Source: a virus. From it: a DNA stretch of 21,749 nt. The translations under genes and the position numbers were made by a program. Under the pieces are notes generated by a model, which saw nothing but the letters and a program-made list of their open reading frames with translations, made no database searches and was not told the origin of the DNA. Shown here piece after piece: positions 5,721 through 11,770 of this stretch. Location of the stretch: positions 1-21,749 of the IMG/VR virus record IMGVR_UViG_3300046458_000056, one strand, 5' to 3'. The first letter of the stretch is position 1; every line of letters starts with the position of its first letter.

Positions 5721-5743
5721 TTCTGGGATCCATTTGACTGCAA
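5715..5743 (-). promoter_or_regulatory. SOS promoter of the DUF1654 gene
   Basis: TTGCAG (5743-5738) and TACTGT (5720-5715) are 17 bases apart on the minus strand, and the -10 forms one end of the LexA box. An alternative -10 (TATAAA) lies inside the box. In either case LexA would block it. Confidence 0.65.
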
Positions 5744-5797
5744 TAGGCGACGAGCGGTCCGGCAGTGAACCGTGCGTATTTCCTACGCATGAAGACG

Positions 5798-5822
5798 AAA
5801 AAAAACCCTGCTGGGCAGGGTT
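5798..5822 (-). terminator. Intrinsic terminator of the cI gene
   Basis: An 8-bp stem AACCCTGC/GCAGGGTT with a three-base loop is followed on the minus strand by eight T residues. It lies 20 bases past the cI stop and isolates cI transcription from the SOS gene downstream. A second small hairpin (TGCGTA/TACGCA) lies at 5773-5789. Confidence 0.85.
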
Positions 5823-5842
5823 CTATGTCTTCGAGGGCGACT

Positions 5843-6484
5843 TCACAAAGCCATTTTCGCCTGGCTGACTACACCGATAAGTCGACACTGTTCTGTGACA
5901 GGGATCAGCGGATACGCGGGGTTGAGGGCTTTTAGAAAGTAGTGGCCAGAGTCCTCAATGAGCTTCTTGAACGTCGCTTCATTGCTTTCAGGTAGCTTAG
6001 CGATGATGAGCTTTCCTGGCGTGGGCTCAATGCCAGTATCCACCAAGATCAGCATGCCTTCTGAAACGCTTTGCCCAACCTGCGATGTCATCGAATCGCC
6101 ACGAACCTTCAACCAAAAGGCTGGGCCTTTGGCTTTGTAATCAGTGACTTCGAATTCGTCCGCTGCGCCAGGCTCGTAAGGTTCTGTGGCTTCGGCCCAT
6201 TCGCCCGCGCTGACCCAGCTGATTACTGGATATCGATAGAGGCGATCCGGCGGAGCAACAGTTGACGGTGGGGGAATTTCCGGCGTTTCAGGGACGATTA
6301 TCGCTAGCCCTGGAACGCCTAGGACGGCGAGCAGCTTGTTGATCATCTCAAGCTTGGGCTCACGTTTTCCATTCAGCCAGTGTCCCACCGCGCCCTGTGT
6401 GACGCCCAGCCGTTCGGCCATCTGCTCCTGGCTGATGTCCTGGGCTTCCATGATTTTCTTGACTACTTCATACCATTCGCTCAT
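5843..6484 (-). CDS. cI: CI-type phage repressor with S24 self-cleavage domain
   Basis: The 213-residue protein has an N-terminal helix-turn-helix (residues 19-43, QEQMAERLGVTQGAVGHWLNG) and a C-terminal LexA/CI-like S24 domain. The cleavage site is Ala93-Gly94 (WVSAGEW), the nucleophile Ser131 (VRGDSM) and the general base a Lys near 173 (ATFKKL). RecA-stimulated self-cleavage would induce the prophage. The ATG at 6484 has no ribosome site, and a good -10 lies seven bases upstream, so the mRNA is probably leaderless as in lambda PRM. An in-frame opening reaches 6559 but would run through the operators. It faces Cro and is followed by a strong terminator. Confidence 0.95.
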   Translation of the reverse strand: MSEWYEVVKKIMEAQDISQEQMAERLGVTQGAVGHWLNGKREPKLEMINKLLAVLGVPGLAIIVPETPEIPPPSTVAPPDRLYRYPVISWVSAGEWAEATEPYEPGAADEFEVTDYKAKGPAFWLKVRGDSMTSQVGQSVSEGMLILVDTGIEPTPGKLIIAKLPESNEATFKKLIEDSGHYFLKALNPAYPLIPVTEQCRLIGVVSQAKMAL

Positions 6485-6491
6485 GCCCAAA

Positions 6492-6519
6492 ATAATACAG
6501 GGTGTATTGTTATGGGCAA
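6492..6519 (-). promoter_or_regulatory. Promoter of cI (PRM-like), leaderless
   Basis: TTGCCC (6519-6514) and TATTAT (6497-6492) are 16 bases apart, and the ATG starts seven bases after the -10, at the expected transcription start. An operator overlaps the -10, suggesting autoregulation. Confidence 0.55.
6494..6508. promoter_or_regulatory. Operator OR-a beside cI
   Basis: AATACAGGGTGTATT matches the dyad in six of seven arm pairs. It covers the proposed cI -10, so occupancy would repress cI itself. Confidence 0.65.
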
Positions 6520-6534
6520 TCGACAGACTGTATT
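6520..6534. promoter_or_regulatory. Operator OR-b (half site)
   Basis: The right arm CTGTATT is intact but the left arm keeps only ACAG. Its centre is 26 bp from OR-a and 33 bp from OR-c. It may be a weak or cooperative site. Confidence 0.4.
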
Positions 6535-6540
6535 GAGAGC

Positions 6541-6569
6541 TTGCATGAAAAAAATACAAAGCGTATTGT
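6541..6569 (+). promoter_or_regulatory. Rightward early promoter PR (cro)
   Basis: TTGCAT (6541-6546) and TATTGT (6564-6569) are 17 bases apart. An operator overlaps the -10 and most of the spacer. The predicted start at about 6576 gives a short leader before the cro ribosome site. Confidence 0.75.
6553..6567. promoter_or_regulatory. Operator OR-c over PR
   Basis: AATACAAAGCGTATT has five of seven arm pairs and the same AATACAA left arm as both PL operators. It covers the PR -10. Confidence 0.65.
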
Positions 6570-6595
6570 CTCGGTCGAACATCAAGGAGGTTGCC

Positions 6596-6829
6596 ATGAG
6601 CGCCCTAAGTACTGCTCGAAAGGCTGCGAATCTCACGCAGCAGGAGCTGGCTGACAAAGTCGGTCTTACACAATCGGCAATCGGACATTACGAAACGCTG
6701 CGGCGGACGCCGCGCTTGGCAGATTGCCGTCGGATCGTATCGGTGTTGAGAGCTGCAGGTGTGGATTGCAACTTGGAAACAGTTTTTCCAGCAGACGAAA
6801 TGGGCGTTGAAGCCAAGACGGCTGCTTAA
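6596..6829 (+). CDS. cro: Cro/C1-type helix-turn-helix regulator
   Basis: The 77-residue protein begins MSALSTARKAANLTQQELADKVGLTQSA..., an HTH_3/XRE fold with the recognition helix in residues 26-37 (LTQSAIGHYETL). It is divergent from cI and first behind PR, the place of Cro. The ATG at 6596 has a perfect AAGGAGG five bases upstream. It lacks the S24 domain. It should compete with CI for the shared operators and favour lytic growth. Confidence 0.9.
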   Translation: MSALSTARKAANLTQQELADKVGLTQSAIGHYETLRRTPRLADCRRIVSVLRAAGVDCNLETVFPADEMGVEAKTAA

Positions 6830-6857
6830 ACCTGATTGAAGTCGCCGGGCAGGGGCC

Positions 6858-6867
6858 CTCTCACCAC
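6858..6867 (+). repeat. CTCTCACCAC element, copy 5 (rightward)
   Basis: The only copy on the plus strand, again oriented with transcription. It lies 28 bases after the cro stop codon. Confidence 0.55.
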
Positions 6868-6955
6868 AAGATCACCCCCGCCCAGCTACGACGATACACA
6901 GCACATGCACATCGGTCGTGGTCGTAGGATAGGGCGTGCCCGCTCCTATGGCTAC

Positions 6956-6978
6956 ACCGTAAAAGGGGATTTTACGGT
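6956..6978 (+). promoter_or_regulatory. Hairpin with the CII ribosome site in its loop
   Basis: ACCGTAAAA (6956-6964) pairs perfectly with TTTTACGGT (6970-6978), leaving the loop GGGGA, which is the only purine-rich ribosome site before the ATG at 6980. A GGA in a hairpin loop over a ribosome site is the layout bound by RsmA/CsrA proteins. The structure is seen; the regulator is inferred. Confidence 0.6.
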
Positions 6979-6979
6979 T

Positions 6980-7468
6980 ATGAGTCGCACAGACCTTTTG
7001 CCGGACTGCGGTCCGGTCCTTTCCTTGCGCCAAGCGCTTTACCGCGCCGGGCGCGACTTCAAGGGCGGTGTCACTGCTCTTGCTTTCGAGATGGTGATCG
7101 ACAACGACGCCCTGCAGAAGAAACTCAAGCTTGATGAAGAGCGCCGCTGGTTGTCGCCGGATGAGTTGGAAGATGTAATCCGCCTGACCCGCGATCCACG
7201 TTTGCTCGATGCCTTGGTCCGTCCTGCCGGTGCCGTTTGGTACAAGCCAACACCGGTTCCAGCGACATGCGCAGCGTTGAAGGCTGTTGGCAAGCTTCTG
7301 GAGGAGTCTGGTGAGTTCGTCGCCTGCATGCACGACGGGGCCGCTGACAACGTGTGGGAGCTGCACGAAGTCATGGCTCTGGAAAAGCAGGGGATGGATG
7401 TCATCCGCGAGGTCCTCGGCATCATGGCCGGCGCCCGTCAGGCGATGGAGGCGAAAGACAATGGCTGA
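6980..7468 (+). CDS. Phage regulatory protein CII (CP76) family
   Basis: The 162-residue protein begins MSRTDLLPDCGPVLSLRQAL and contains VTALAFEMVIDNDALQKKL and WLSPDELEDVIRLTRDPRLL, which fit the phage CII/CP76 regulatory family found after cro in many Pseudomonas prophages. It probably influences the lysis-lysogeny choice or early transcription. Length is typical. I chose the ATG at 6980 because the family similarity starts there; two upstream in-frame ATGs exist. Its end overlaps the TraR-like gene by eight bases. Confidence 0.8.
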   Translation: MSRTDLLPDCGPVLSLRQALYRAGRDFKGGVTALAFEMVIDNDALQKKLKLDEERRWLSPDELEDVIRLTRDPRLLDALVRPAGAVWYKPTPVPATCAALKAVGKLLEESGEFVACMHDGAADNVWELHEVMALEKQGMDVIREVLGIMAGARQAMEAKDNG

Positions 7469-7664
7469 TGAAGTCGATATCGCCAATGATTACGCCCAGC
7501 GCATGCTTGATGGCGCCTTGCAGCAGCGTGCAATTCGGCCGGTTCGCGCCAGCGCCCAGTTCTGCGCAGACTGCGATGATCCGATCCCGTCTCTCCGTCG
7601 CCAGTTGGTTCAGGGTTGCGATACCTGTGTTGACTGCCAGGGGTTGCGGGAGCGGCGTAAATGA
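7461..7664 (+). CDS. TraR/DksA-family C4 zinc finger protein
   Basis: The 67-residue protein has a short N-terminal helix (EVDIANDYAQRMLDGAL) and a C-terminal zinc finger with C35-x2-C38 and C56-x2-C59, plus PIPSLRR between them, as in phage and plasmid TraR proteins. TraR binds the secondary channel of RNA polymerase and mimics DksA with ppGpp. Length is close to TraR (about 73). It overlaps the CII gene by eight bases and the primase gene by four (ATGA), so it is translated as part of the early rightward operon. Confidence 0.88.
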   Translation: MADEVDIANDYAQRMLDGALQQRAIRPVRASAQFCADCDDPIPSLRRQLVQGCDTCVDCQGLRERRK

Positions 7665-10342
7665 CCAAAGCCTCGAACCCAAGCAGTACAGCAGTATGGG
7701 CTCGGCGATACATTGAAACCTTCAACCTGGCTCTGGTCGCAATCGAGCCGGGTGAGAAGGCGCCGAAGGGAATGGGCTGGAACCAGCCGGGTGGGTACTT
7801 TACGGACCCGGCGAAAGCAGAAGCATTCTGGAACTCACATCCTGGGCACAACCTCGGTGTCGTGCTTGGGCCGAGCCGTGTCTGCTCGCTAGACGTGGAT
7901 GATGTTGAGTACACCCGCGTGGTGCTGGCCGATCTCCTGGGTCTGGATGTCGACGCCATGGCGGTCGCGTATCCGACCGTGGTTGGTAATCCGGCTCGTT
8001 TCCGCGTCCTGTTTGCGATGCCTGATGGTATCGATCTCTCCCGTCATTCTCTCGCGTGGCCAAACCCGAATGATCCTGATGGGTCGATCTACAAATCGTG
8101 GTCAACCAAGGCCAATGAGGCGAAAAAGGCCGGAGAATTTGACCGCGAGAAACTGTACCGCGCCGAGGCGCAGAAGTACTCACGCATCACTGTGTTCGAG
8201 CTGCGGGCCGGAGGCGTGCAGGACGTATTGCCGCCGTCGATCCATCCCGGAACGGGGCAGCCCTACGCATGGCGTACGGCGCCATCCGCCGAAGGTCTGC
8301 CAGTGCTGGACAGTCAACTGCTGGACGTCTGGCGGAACTGGGACATCTTCAAGCGTGATGCCGAGGCTGCGTGCCCATGGGCGCCACGGATCGAACAGCC
8401 GAAGCCCAAGCAGAAGACTGCAAGCCCATCCGTGCCTACCGGTAAGGGGCCGTCCGTCATTGATGAGTTCAACCGGTGTCATGACGTGGAGGCGCTGCTG
8501 AAGGCGAACGGCTACATCCGGCGCGGCAGAAAGTGGCTGTACGCTCAGTCAAGTACTGGCCTGCCGGGGATTACCGTTACCGACGGCAAAGTGTACTCCC
8601 ACCACGGCGCAGACCCCTTGGCGAACGGACATCAAAACGATGCGTTCGAGGTGTACTGCCTGCTGGAGCACGGCGGGGATCAATTGCGGGCGGTGAAGGA
8701 AGCTGCCCGCCTTTTGGGTATGCAGACTTCACGCACAGTTTCTCCTGATCTTCCCCCGGCCCCATCACCCGAACCGGCCGCGCTGGATAGCGATGCGGCG
8801 GCGGCTCCTGCCGATTCCGGGGGGGCGGGGGAGGAGTTGAAGTTGGACCAGGTGCTCCGTCGGTTTGCTTTGGTCGAGGGCACGACGCAGGTATGGGACA
8901 CCGACAAAGCCAGGGTGATGAAGAAGTCAGCATTCGAGGCGCTGGTAGGCAAGACCCAGGCAAAAGAGTGGCTCGAGAACACCGGCAAGAAGCTGATCGC
9001 TGATGACCAAGTGAGGGAATTCGAGCAGGCCAAGAAAATGGCGGGCAAGAAGGGCGGCGCGTTTGGGATGGCGCCTGTTGAGCGGTACGTGTACATCGAC
9101 GGCACGAAGGACGTCTGGGACCGTGAGAAGAAACGTCGCGTGCCGGAAGGCGCCGTGAAGATGGCGCTGGGCGATGCGTACGCTTTGTGGCTTAACAGCG
9201 TAGAGCGGCGCGTTGTGGATGTAGATCACATCGTGTTCGATCCGACCATGACTAAAGATCCGTCGGTGTACATCAACACGTTCGAGGGGTTGCCGCTGCA
9301 GCCTGTTGATGATGACGAAGCGTGCGCGAACTTGCGTTGGCTAATCGCCTTCCTGTGCAACCATGATGAAGGCGCGACCCAATGGTTGACGCGCTGGCTT
9401 GCTTTCCCGCTTCAGCACCTCGGCGCGAAGATGGATACCGCCGTACTGATGCACTCGACCATGGAAGGCTCGGGTAAAAGTCTTCTGTTCGCCGATACCT
9501 TCGGCGCGTTGTACGGCCAGTACGCCGCGACTGTGGGGCAGACCCAGCTGGAGAGCAATTTCAACGCCTGGCAAAGCCGCAAGCTCTGGTCGGTCTTCGA
9601 GGAGGTCGTGAGCCGTGACCAGCGTTACAACCAGGTCGGCAAGATCAAGCACCTGGTCACTGGCAAAACGGTGCGTATGGAATCGAAGTTCATCAACGGT
9701 TGGGAGGAATCCAACCACATGAACGCGGTGTTCCTCAGCAACGAGATCCTGCCGTGGCCAATCAGTGACAGCGACCGGCGCATGCTGGTGATGTGGCCGA
9801 TGGAAACGCTACCGGTAGCTAGACAGAAGGCGATCGGTCAGGAGTTAAAAAGCGGTGGCGTTGCGGCGTTGTACGGCTGGTTGTTGCGGGTAGACCTCGG
9901 CGATTTCGATCAGCGCACACGCCCGCCCAGTACGCAGGCGCGGGAGCGTCTGGTCGCGCTCAGTCGGGCCGGGTGGCAGACCTTCCTGCAGCTGTGGCGC
10001 ATTGGTGAGCTTGGCAAAGACCTTTGGGGTATGTGTCTCACCAGCGACCTGTACGCGCTGTTCATTGAGTGGTGCCACCGCAACAAGGAGCACTCGATGA
10101 GCCAGACGAAGTTCTCTCTGTTCCTAAGTTCCGAGGTTGAGAAATCGCGTTCGATACCGTGGACCGAGGGTAACAATCGCAAGTTCGGAGCGTTCTTCTT
10201 CCCTGAAGATCCGGATGCTTCCCTCGCCCCATCGCTGAAGGCGGCCGACCTGGGCAAGGCGGTCGAGGCCTGGCGAGCAAAGGCCAAGTTGGCCGGCTGG
10301 AATGTGGAGTCGTGGGATCACGTCAAGGCGGCTGCAGCATGA
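7661..10342 (+). CDS. Bifunctional primase-polymerase/helicase (replication protein)
   Basis: The 893-residue protein joins an N-terminal archaeo-eukaryotic Prim-Pol domain (residues about 10-235) to a D5/DUF5906-type superfamily 3 helicase. Prim-Pol signs are LDVDD (Asp78, Asp80) and FELRAGGVQDVLPPSIHPGT. After a Pro/Ala/Asp-rich linker (about 360-395), the helicase shows Walker A MEGSGKS (Lys606) and a Walker B-like WSVFEEV (Glu647-648). It should prime and unwind phage DNA at the origin. The start overlaps the zinc finger stop (ATGA). The iteron-like repeats just downstream could be its origin. Confidence 0.93.
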   Translation: MTKASNPSSTAVWARRYIETFNLALVAIEPGEKAPKGMGWNQPGGYFTDPAKAEAFWNSHPGHNLGVVLGPSRVCSLDVDDVEYTRVVLADLLGLDVDAMAVAYPTVVGNPARFRVLFAMPDGIDLSRHSLAWPNPNDPDGSIYKSWSTKANEAKKAGEFDREKLYRAEAQKYSRITVFELRAGGVQDVLPPSIHPGTGQPYAWRTAPSAEGLPVLDSQLLDVWRNWDIFKRDAEAACPWAPRIEQPKPKQKTASPSVPTGKGPSVIDEFNRCHDVEALLKANGYIRRGRKWLYAQSSTGLPGITVTDGKVYSHHGADPLANGHQNDAFEVYCLLEHGGDQLRAVKEAARLLGMQTSRTVSPDLPPAPSPEPAALDSDAAAAPADSGGAGEELKLDQVLRRFALVEGTTQVWDTDKARVMKKSAFEALVGKTQAKEWLENTGKKLIADDQVREFEQAKKMAGKKGGAFGMAPVERYVYIDGTKDVWDREKKRRVPEGAVKMALGDAYALWLNSVERRVVDVDHIVFDPTMTKDPSVYINTFEGLPLQPVDDDEACANLRWLIAFLCNHDEGATQWLTRWLAFPLQHLGAKMDTAVLMHSTMEGSGKSLLFADTFGALYGQYAATVGQTQLESNFNAWQSRKLWSVFEEVVSRDQRYNQVGKIKHLVTGKTVRMESKFINGWEESNHMNAVFLSNEILPWPISDSDRRMLVMWPMETLPVARQKAIGQELKSGGVAALYGWLLRVDLGDFDQRTRPPSTQARERLVALSRAGWQTFLQLWRIGELGKDLWGMCLTSDLYALFIEWCHRNKEHSMSQTKFSLFLSSEVEKSRSIPWTEGNNRKFGAFFFPEDPDASLAPSLKAADLGKAVEAWRAKAKLAGWNVESWDHVKAAAA

Positions 10343-10356
10343 GAACAACCAAAGGT

Positions 10357-10646
10357 GTGTCGGGTGTGTCGACGGTGTGTCGGGGTGTTTTTGGCAACCC
10401 AACACAGATGCAGGCCGCTAAACCGGTGGGATACATGCGGGTGTGCTGGGTGTGTTGGGTTTGTCTTCGCGCGTGCGCGTGCGCGCATCTTTTTTCGCTT
10501 AGAAATGATGCGAAAAATATTTCCCATGCGACTCCTGAAAAAGCCAACCAACCCAACACACTCAACACATATTCAATTAAAGGTCTGATTTATAGAGGTT
10601 TTTTGTGTGTTGGGTTTGTGTCGGGTATGGGTTTTTTGTGTTGGGT
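10357..10646. repeat. Iteron-like cluster GTGTYGGGT, candidate replication origin
   Basis: Nine copies or near copies of GTGTYGGGT lie in 290 bp: plus strand at 10357, 10377 (one extra G), 10443 (GTGCTGGGT), 10452, 10607, 10618 and 10638; minus strand at 10397-10405 and 10551-10559. Between them are an alternating purine-pyrimidine run (10468-10488), a TTTTTCGC/GCGAAAAA hairpin (10491-10517) and an AT-rich stretch (10562-10604). The segment fills the 328-bp gap between the primase and the Q gene. Repeats, AT-rich DNA and a neighbouring replication gene are the usual parts of an origin. Confidence 0.6.
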
Positions 10647-10670
10647 CGATGTTTTGTTGGGGGCGTGGTG

Positions 10671-11144
10671 ATGATTAAGGAAATAGAAGACCTGATGGTG
10701 CACTGGGGCGAGTTCCGCCGTCGGTACGGCCAGGGTGCCGGGATCGGCAGCCAGATGGGGTCGATCATGGAGTGGAAGGGATGCGCCCCGCGTGGCACGC
10801 CTGGCTCGCGAATCATCGGTGGCGGTGCAGGAATGGACCATCTGACAAGCGAAGTCGACGCGGCTATCGCCAAGCTCAACCGTAGCGGTGCAAAAGGGTC
10901 GGCCCTGGCTAGCCTGGCGCAGTACCGGTACTTGCAGCAGCTAACGGTGCGAGAGCAGATGCGCGCACTCTCCATCGCCGAAGGAGCGGACCGCACGTAT
11001 CGCAACTGGGTGACGCGCCTTCACCAGCAGGTGCTGTTGATCCTCGCGGATAGGAACAGTGCGGCGCGCGGAGCGGGTGGCCAAACCCAGAAGCACAGTC
11101 ACAGCCGAGCGCTGGTTGCGAAAGCCAGCAAGGATCGTGCATGA
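10671..11144 (+). CDS. Q-type antitermination protein
   Basis: The 157-residue protein starts MIKEIEDLMVHWGEFRR and has a YGQGAGIGSQMGSIM segment, a middle VDAAIAKL helix and a C-terminal VREQMRALSIAEGADRTYRNW helix-turn-helix-like region, matching the phage antiterminator Q family. It would let RNA polymerase pass the terminator at 11345 and transcribe the late genes. Its position at the end of the early rightward operon, just before lysis and head genes, is the classic one. The ATG follows GGGGG by eight bases. Confidence 0.85.
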   Translation: MIKEIEDLMVHWGEFRRRYGQGAGIGSQMGSIMEWKGCAPRGTPGSRIIGGGAGMDHLTSEVDAAIAKLNRSGAKGSALASLAQYRYLQQLTVREQMRALSIAEGADRTYRNWVTRLHQQVLLILADRNSAARGAGGQTQKHSHSRALVAKASKDRA

Positions 11145-11156
11145 CCGTTCGTCGGG
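11142..11156 (+). repeat. 15-bp boundary repeat TGACCGTTCGTCGGG, copy 1
   Basis: It begins with the TGA stop of the Q gene. An identical 15-mer begins with the TGA of the HNH gene at 12416. Together they bracket the lysis/HNH block. Confidence 0.65.
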
Positions 11157-11344
11157 GCAACTTGTCGTACTCATGTCGAACTCATGCCAAAGTCGTGTCG
11201 AAGTCGAACCAACCGTTAAACAGTGCTTTTCGGTTTTTCCGGAGAAAGGTAAAAAGTCACCACGATATGCGAGAACCGCTCAGGTAGATCGCTCATTGAG
11301 CACAGTGCTGTGCAGCTTCATCGGCCATCCCCAGGCCGTCATCA
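11157..11344 (+). other. Late control region between Q and the holin genes
   Basis: No gene is visible. The segment contains two 12-bp repeats GTCGWACTCATG spaced 11 bp apart (11164-11186), further GTCGAA words to 11198 and an inverted repeat GCACAG/CTGTGC (11300-11313). With the terminator that follows, it fits a late promoter region with a Q-binding site, but I cannot pick a convincing -35/-10 pair. Confidence 0.45.
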
Positions 11345-11371
11345 AACCCCGCTCCGGCGGGGTTTTCTATT
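11345..11371 (+). terminator. Intrinsic terminator before the late genes (tR'-like)
   Basis: Stem AACCCCGC/GCGGGGTT with a four-base loop TCCG is followed by TTCTATTTT. It lies upstream of the first late gene and is the natural target of the antiterminator encoded just before it. Confidence 0.8.
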
Positions 11372-11404
11372 TTCGCCCCTCGGGTAACTGCATGGAGTAC
11401 GAGC

Positions 11405-11770
11405 ATGGGTGAGCCAGCAAGCACGACCGCATCTGTCGTCGTGGCCGGCGCCGCCGGTGCCGGATTCGCAGGGCTGATTGCCGGAGTTGATAGTTACGCA
11501 GCGGTCGGCGCGCTGGCTGGAGCAATCGTCTTCTTCATGACGACCGAAGAACTGCCGGTGTGGAAGCGTTTGGTGTTCTTCATGGTGTCGGTCGTGATGG
11601 GGTACTTGTTTGCTCCCGCGATGGCTGATGTGGAGGTCTGGGGGATTCGTCCCTTCAAGTACTCGGCGCCGGCAGCGTTCGGCGCGGCGGTGCTGGTGGT
11701 GACCGTCGCGCTCGCCGCGATCAAGCGGGGCGGCAAACTGGCGGAACAGCCCGGAGGCCATGATGGATAA
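11405..11770 (+). CDS. Putative phage holin, first of two
   Basis: The 121-residue protein has a Gly/Ala-rich N-terminal hydrophobic segment (about residues 10-48), a second membrane helix in LVFFMVSVVMGYLF (56-69) and a third in AAVLVVTVALAAI (94-106), with a charged C-terminal tail. Small size, three helices and position after Q fit a holin that opens the inner membrane for the endolysin, which is not in this window. A GGAG site lies seven bases before the ATG. Similar pairs of membrane genes precede HNH-terminase cassettes in Pseudomonas prophages. Confidence 0.75.
   Translation: MGEPASTTASVVVAGAAGAGFAGLIAGVDSYAAVGALAGAIVFFMTTEELPVWKRLVFFMVSVVMGYLFAPAMADVEVWGIRPFKYSAPAAFGAAVLVVTVALAAIKRGGKLAEQPGGHDG

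Larger units (their letters stand above)
6830..6979 (+). other. Structured leader between cro and the CII-like gene
   Basis: This 150-bp gap contains a CTCTCACCAC element (6858-6867), a CACAGCACATG string (6897-6907), a nested hairpin TAGGA/TCCTA enclosing GGGC/GCCC (6925-6948) and a 9-bp hairpin next to the CII start. In-frame ATGs at 6836 and 6905 are open into the CII frame, but their encoded residues are basic and low in similarity to the family, so I treat the gap as non-coding. Confidence 0.55.

Noticed and set aside
5773-5789. Small inverted repeat TGCGTA/TACGCA near the cI terminator, considered as an operator.
   Set aside because: It does not match the operator dyad and is short enough to be chance.
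5254-5868. Plus-strand open frame of 204 codons across PL, the DUF1654 gene and the cI terminator.
   Set aside because: It crosses promoters, operators, a LexA box and a terminator, and the opposite strand has a recognised family with a proper start.
6485-6559. N-terminal extension of the cI frame by 25 codons.
   Set aside because: It would translate the operators and promoters, has no ribosome site and does not resemble the repressor family; the helix-turn-helix follows naturally from the ATG at 6484.
10339-10671. Open frame starting in an ATGA overlap with the primase stop, coding for a Cys/Trp/Val-rich protein (VCWVCWVC type).
   Set aside because: Its odd composition is the direct translation of the GTGTYGGGT repeats, and it has no ribosome site of its own. 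The DNA repeats explain it better than a protein, although a coupled start cannot be excluded.
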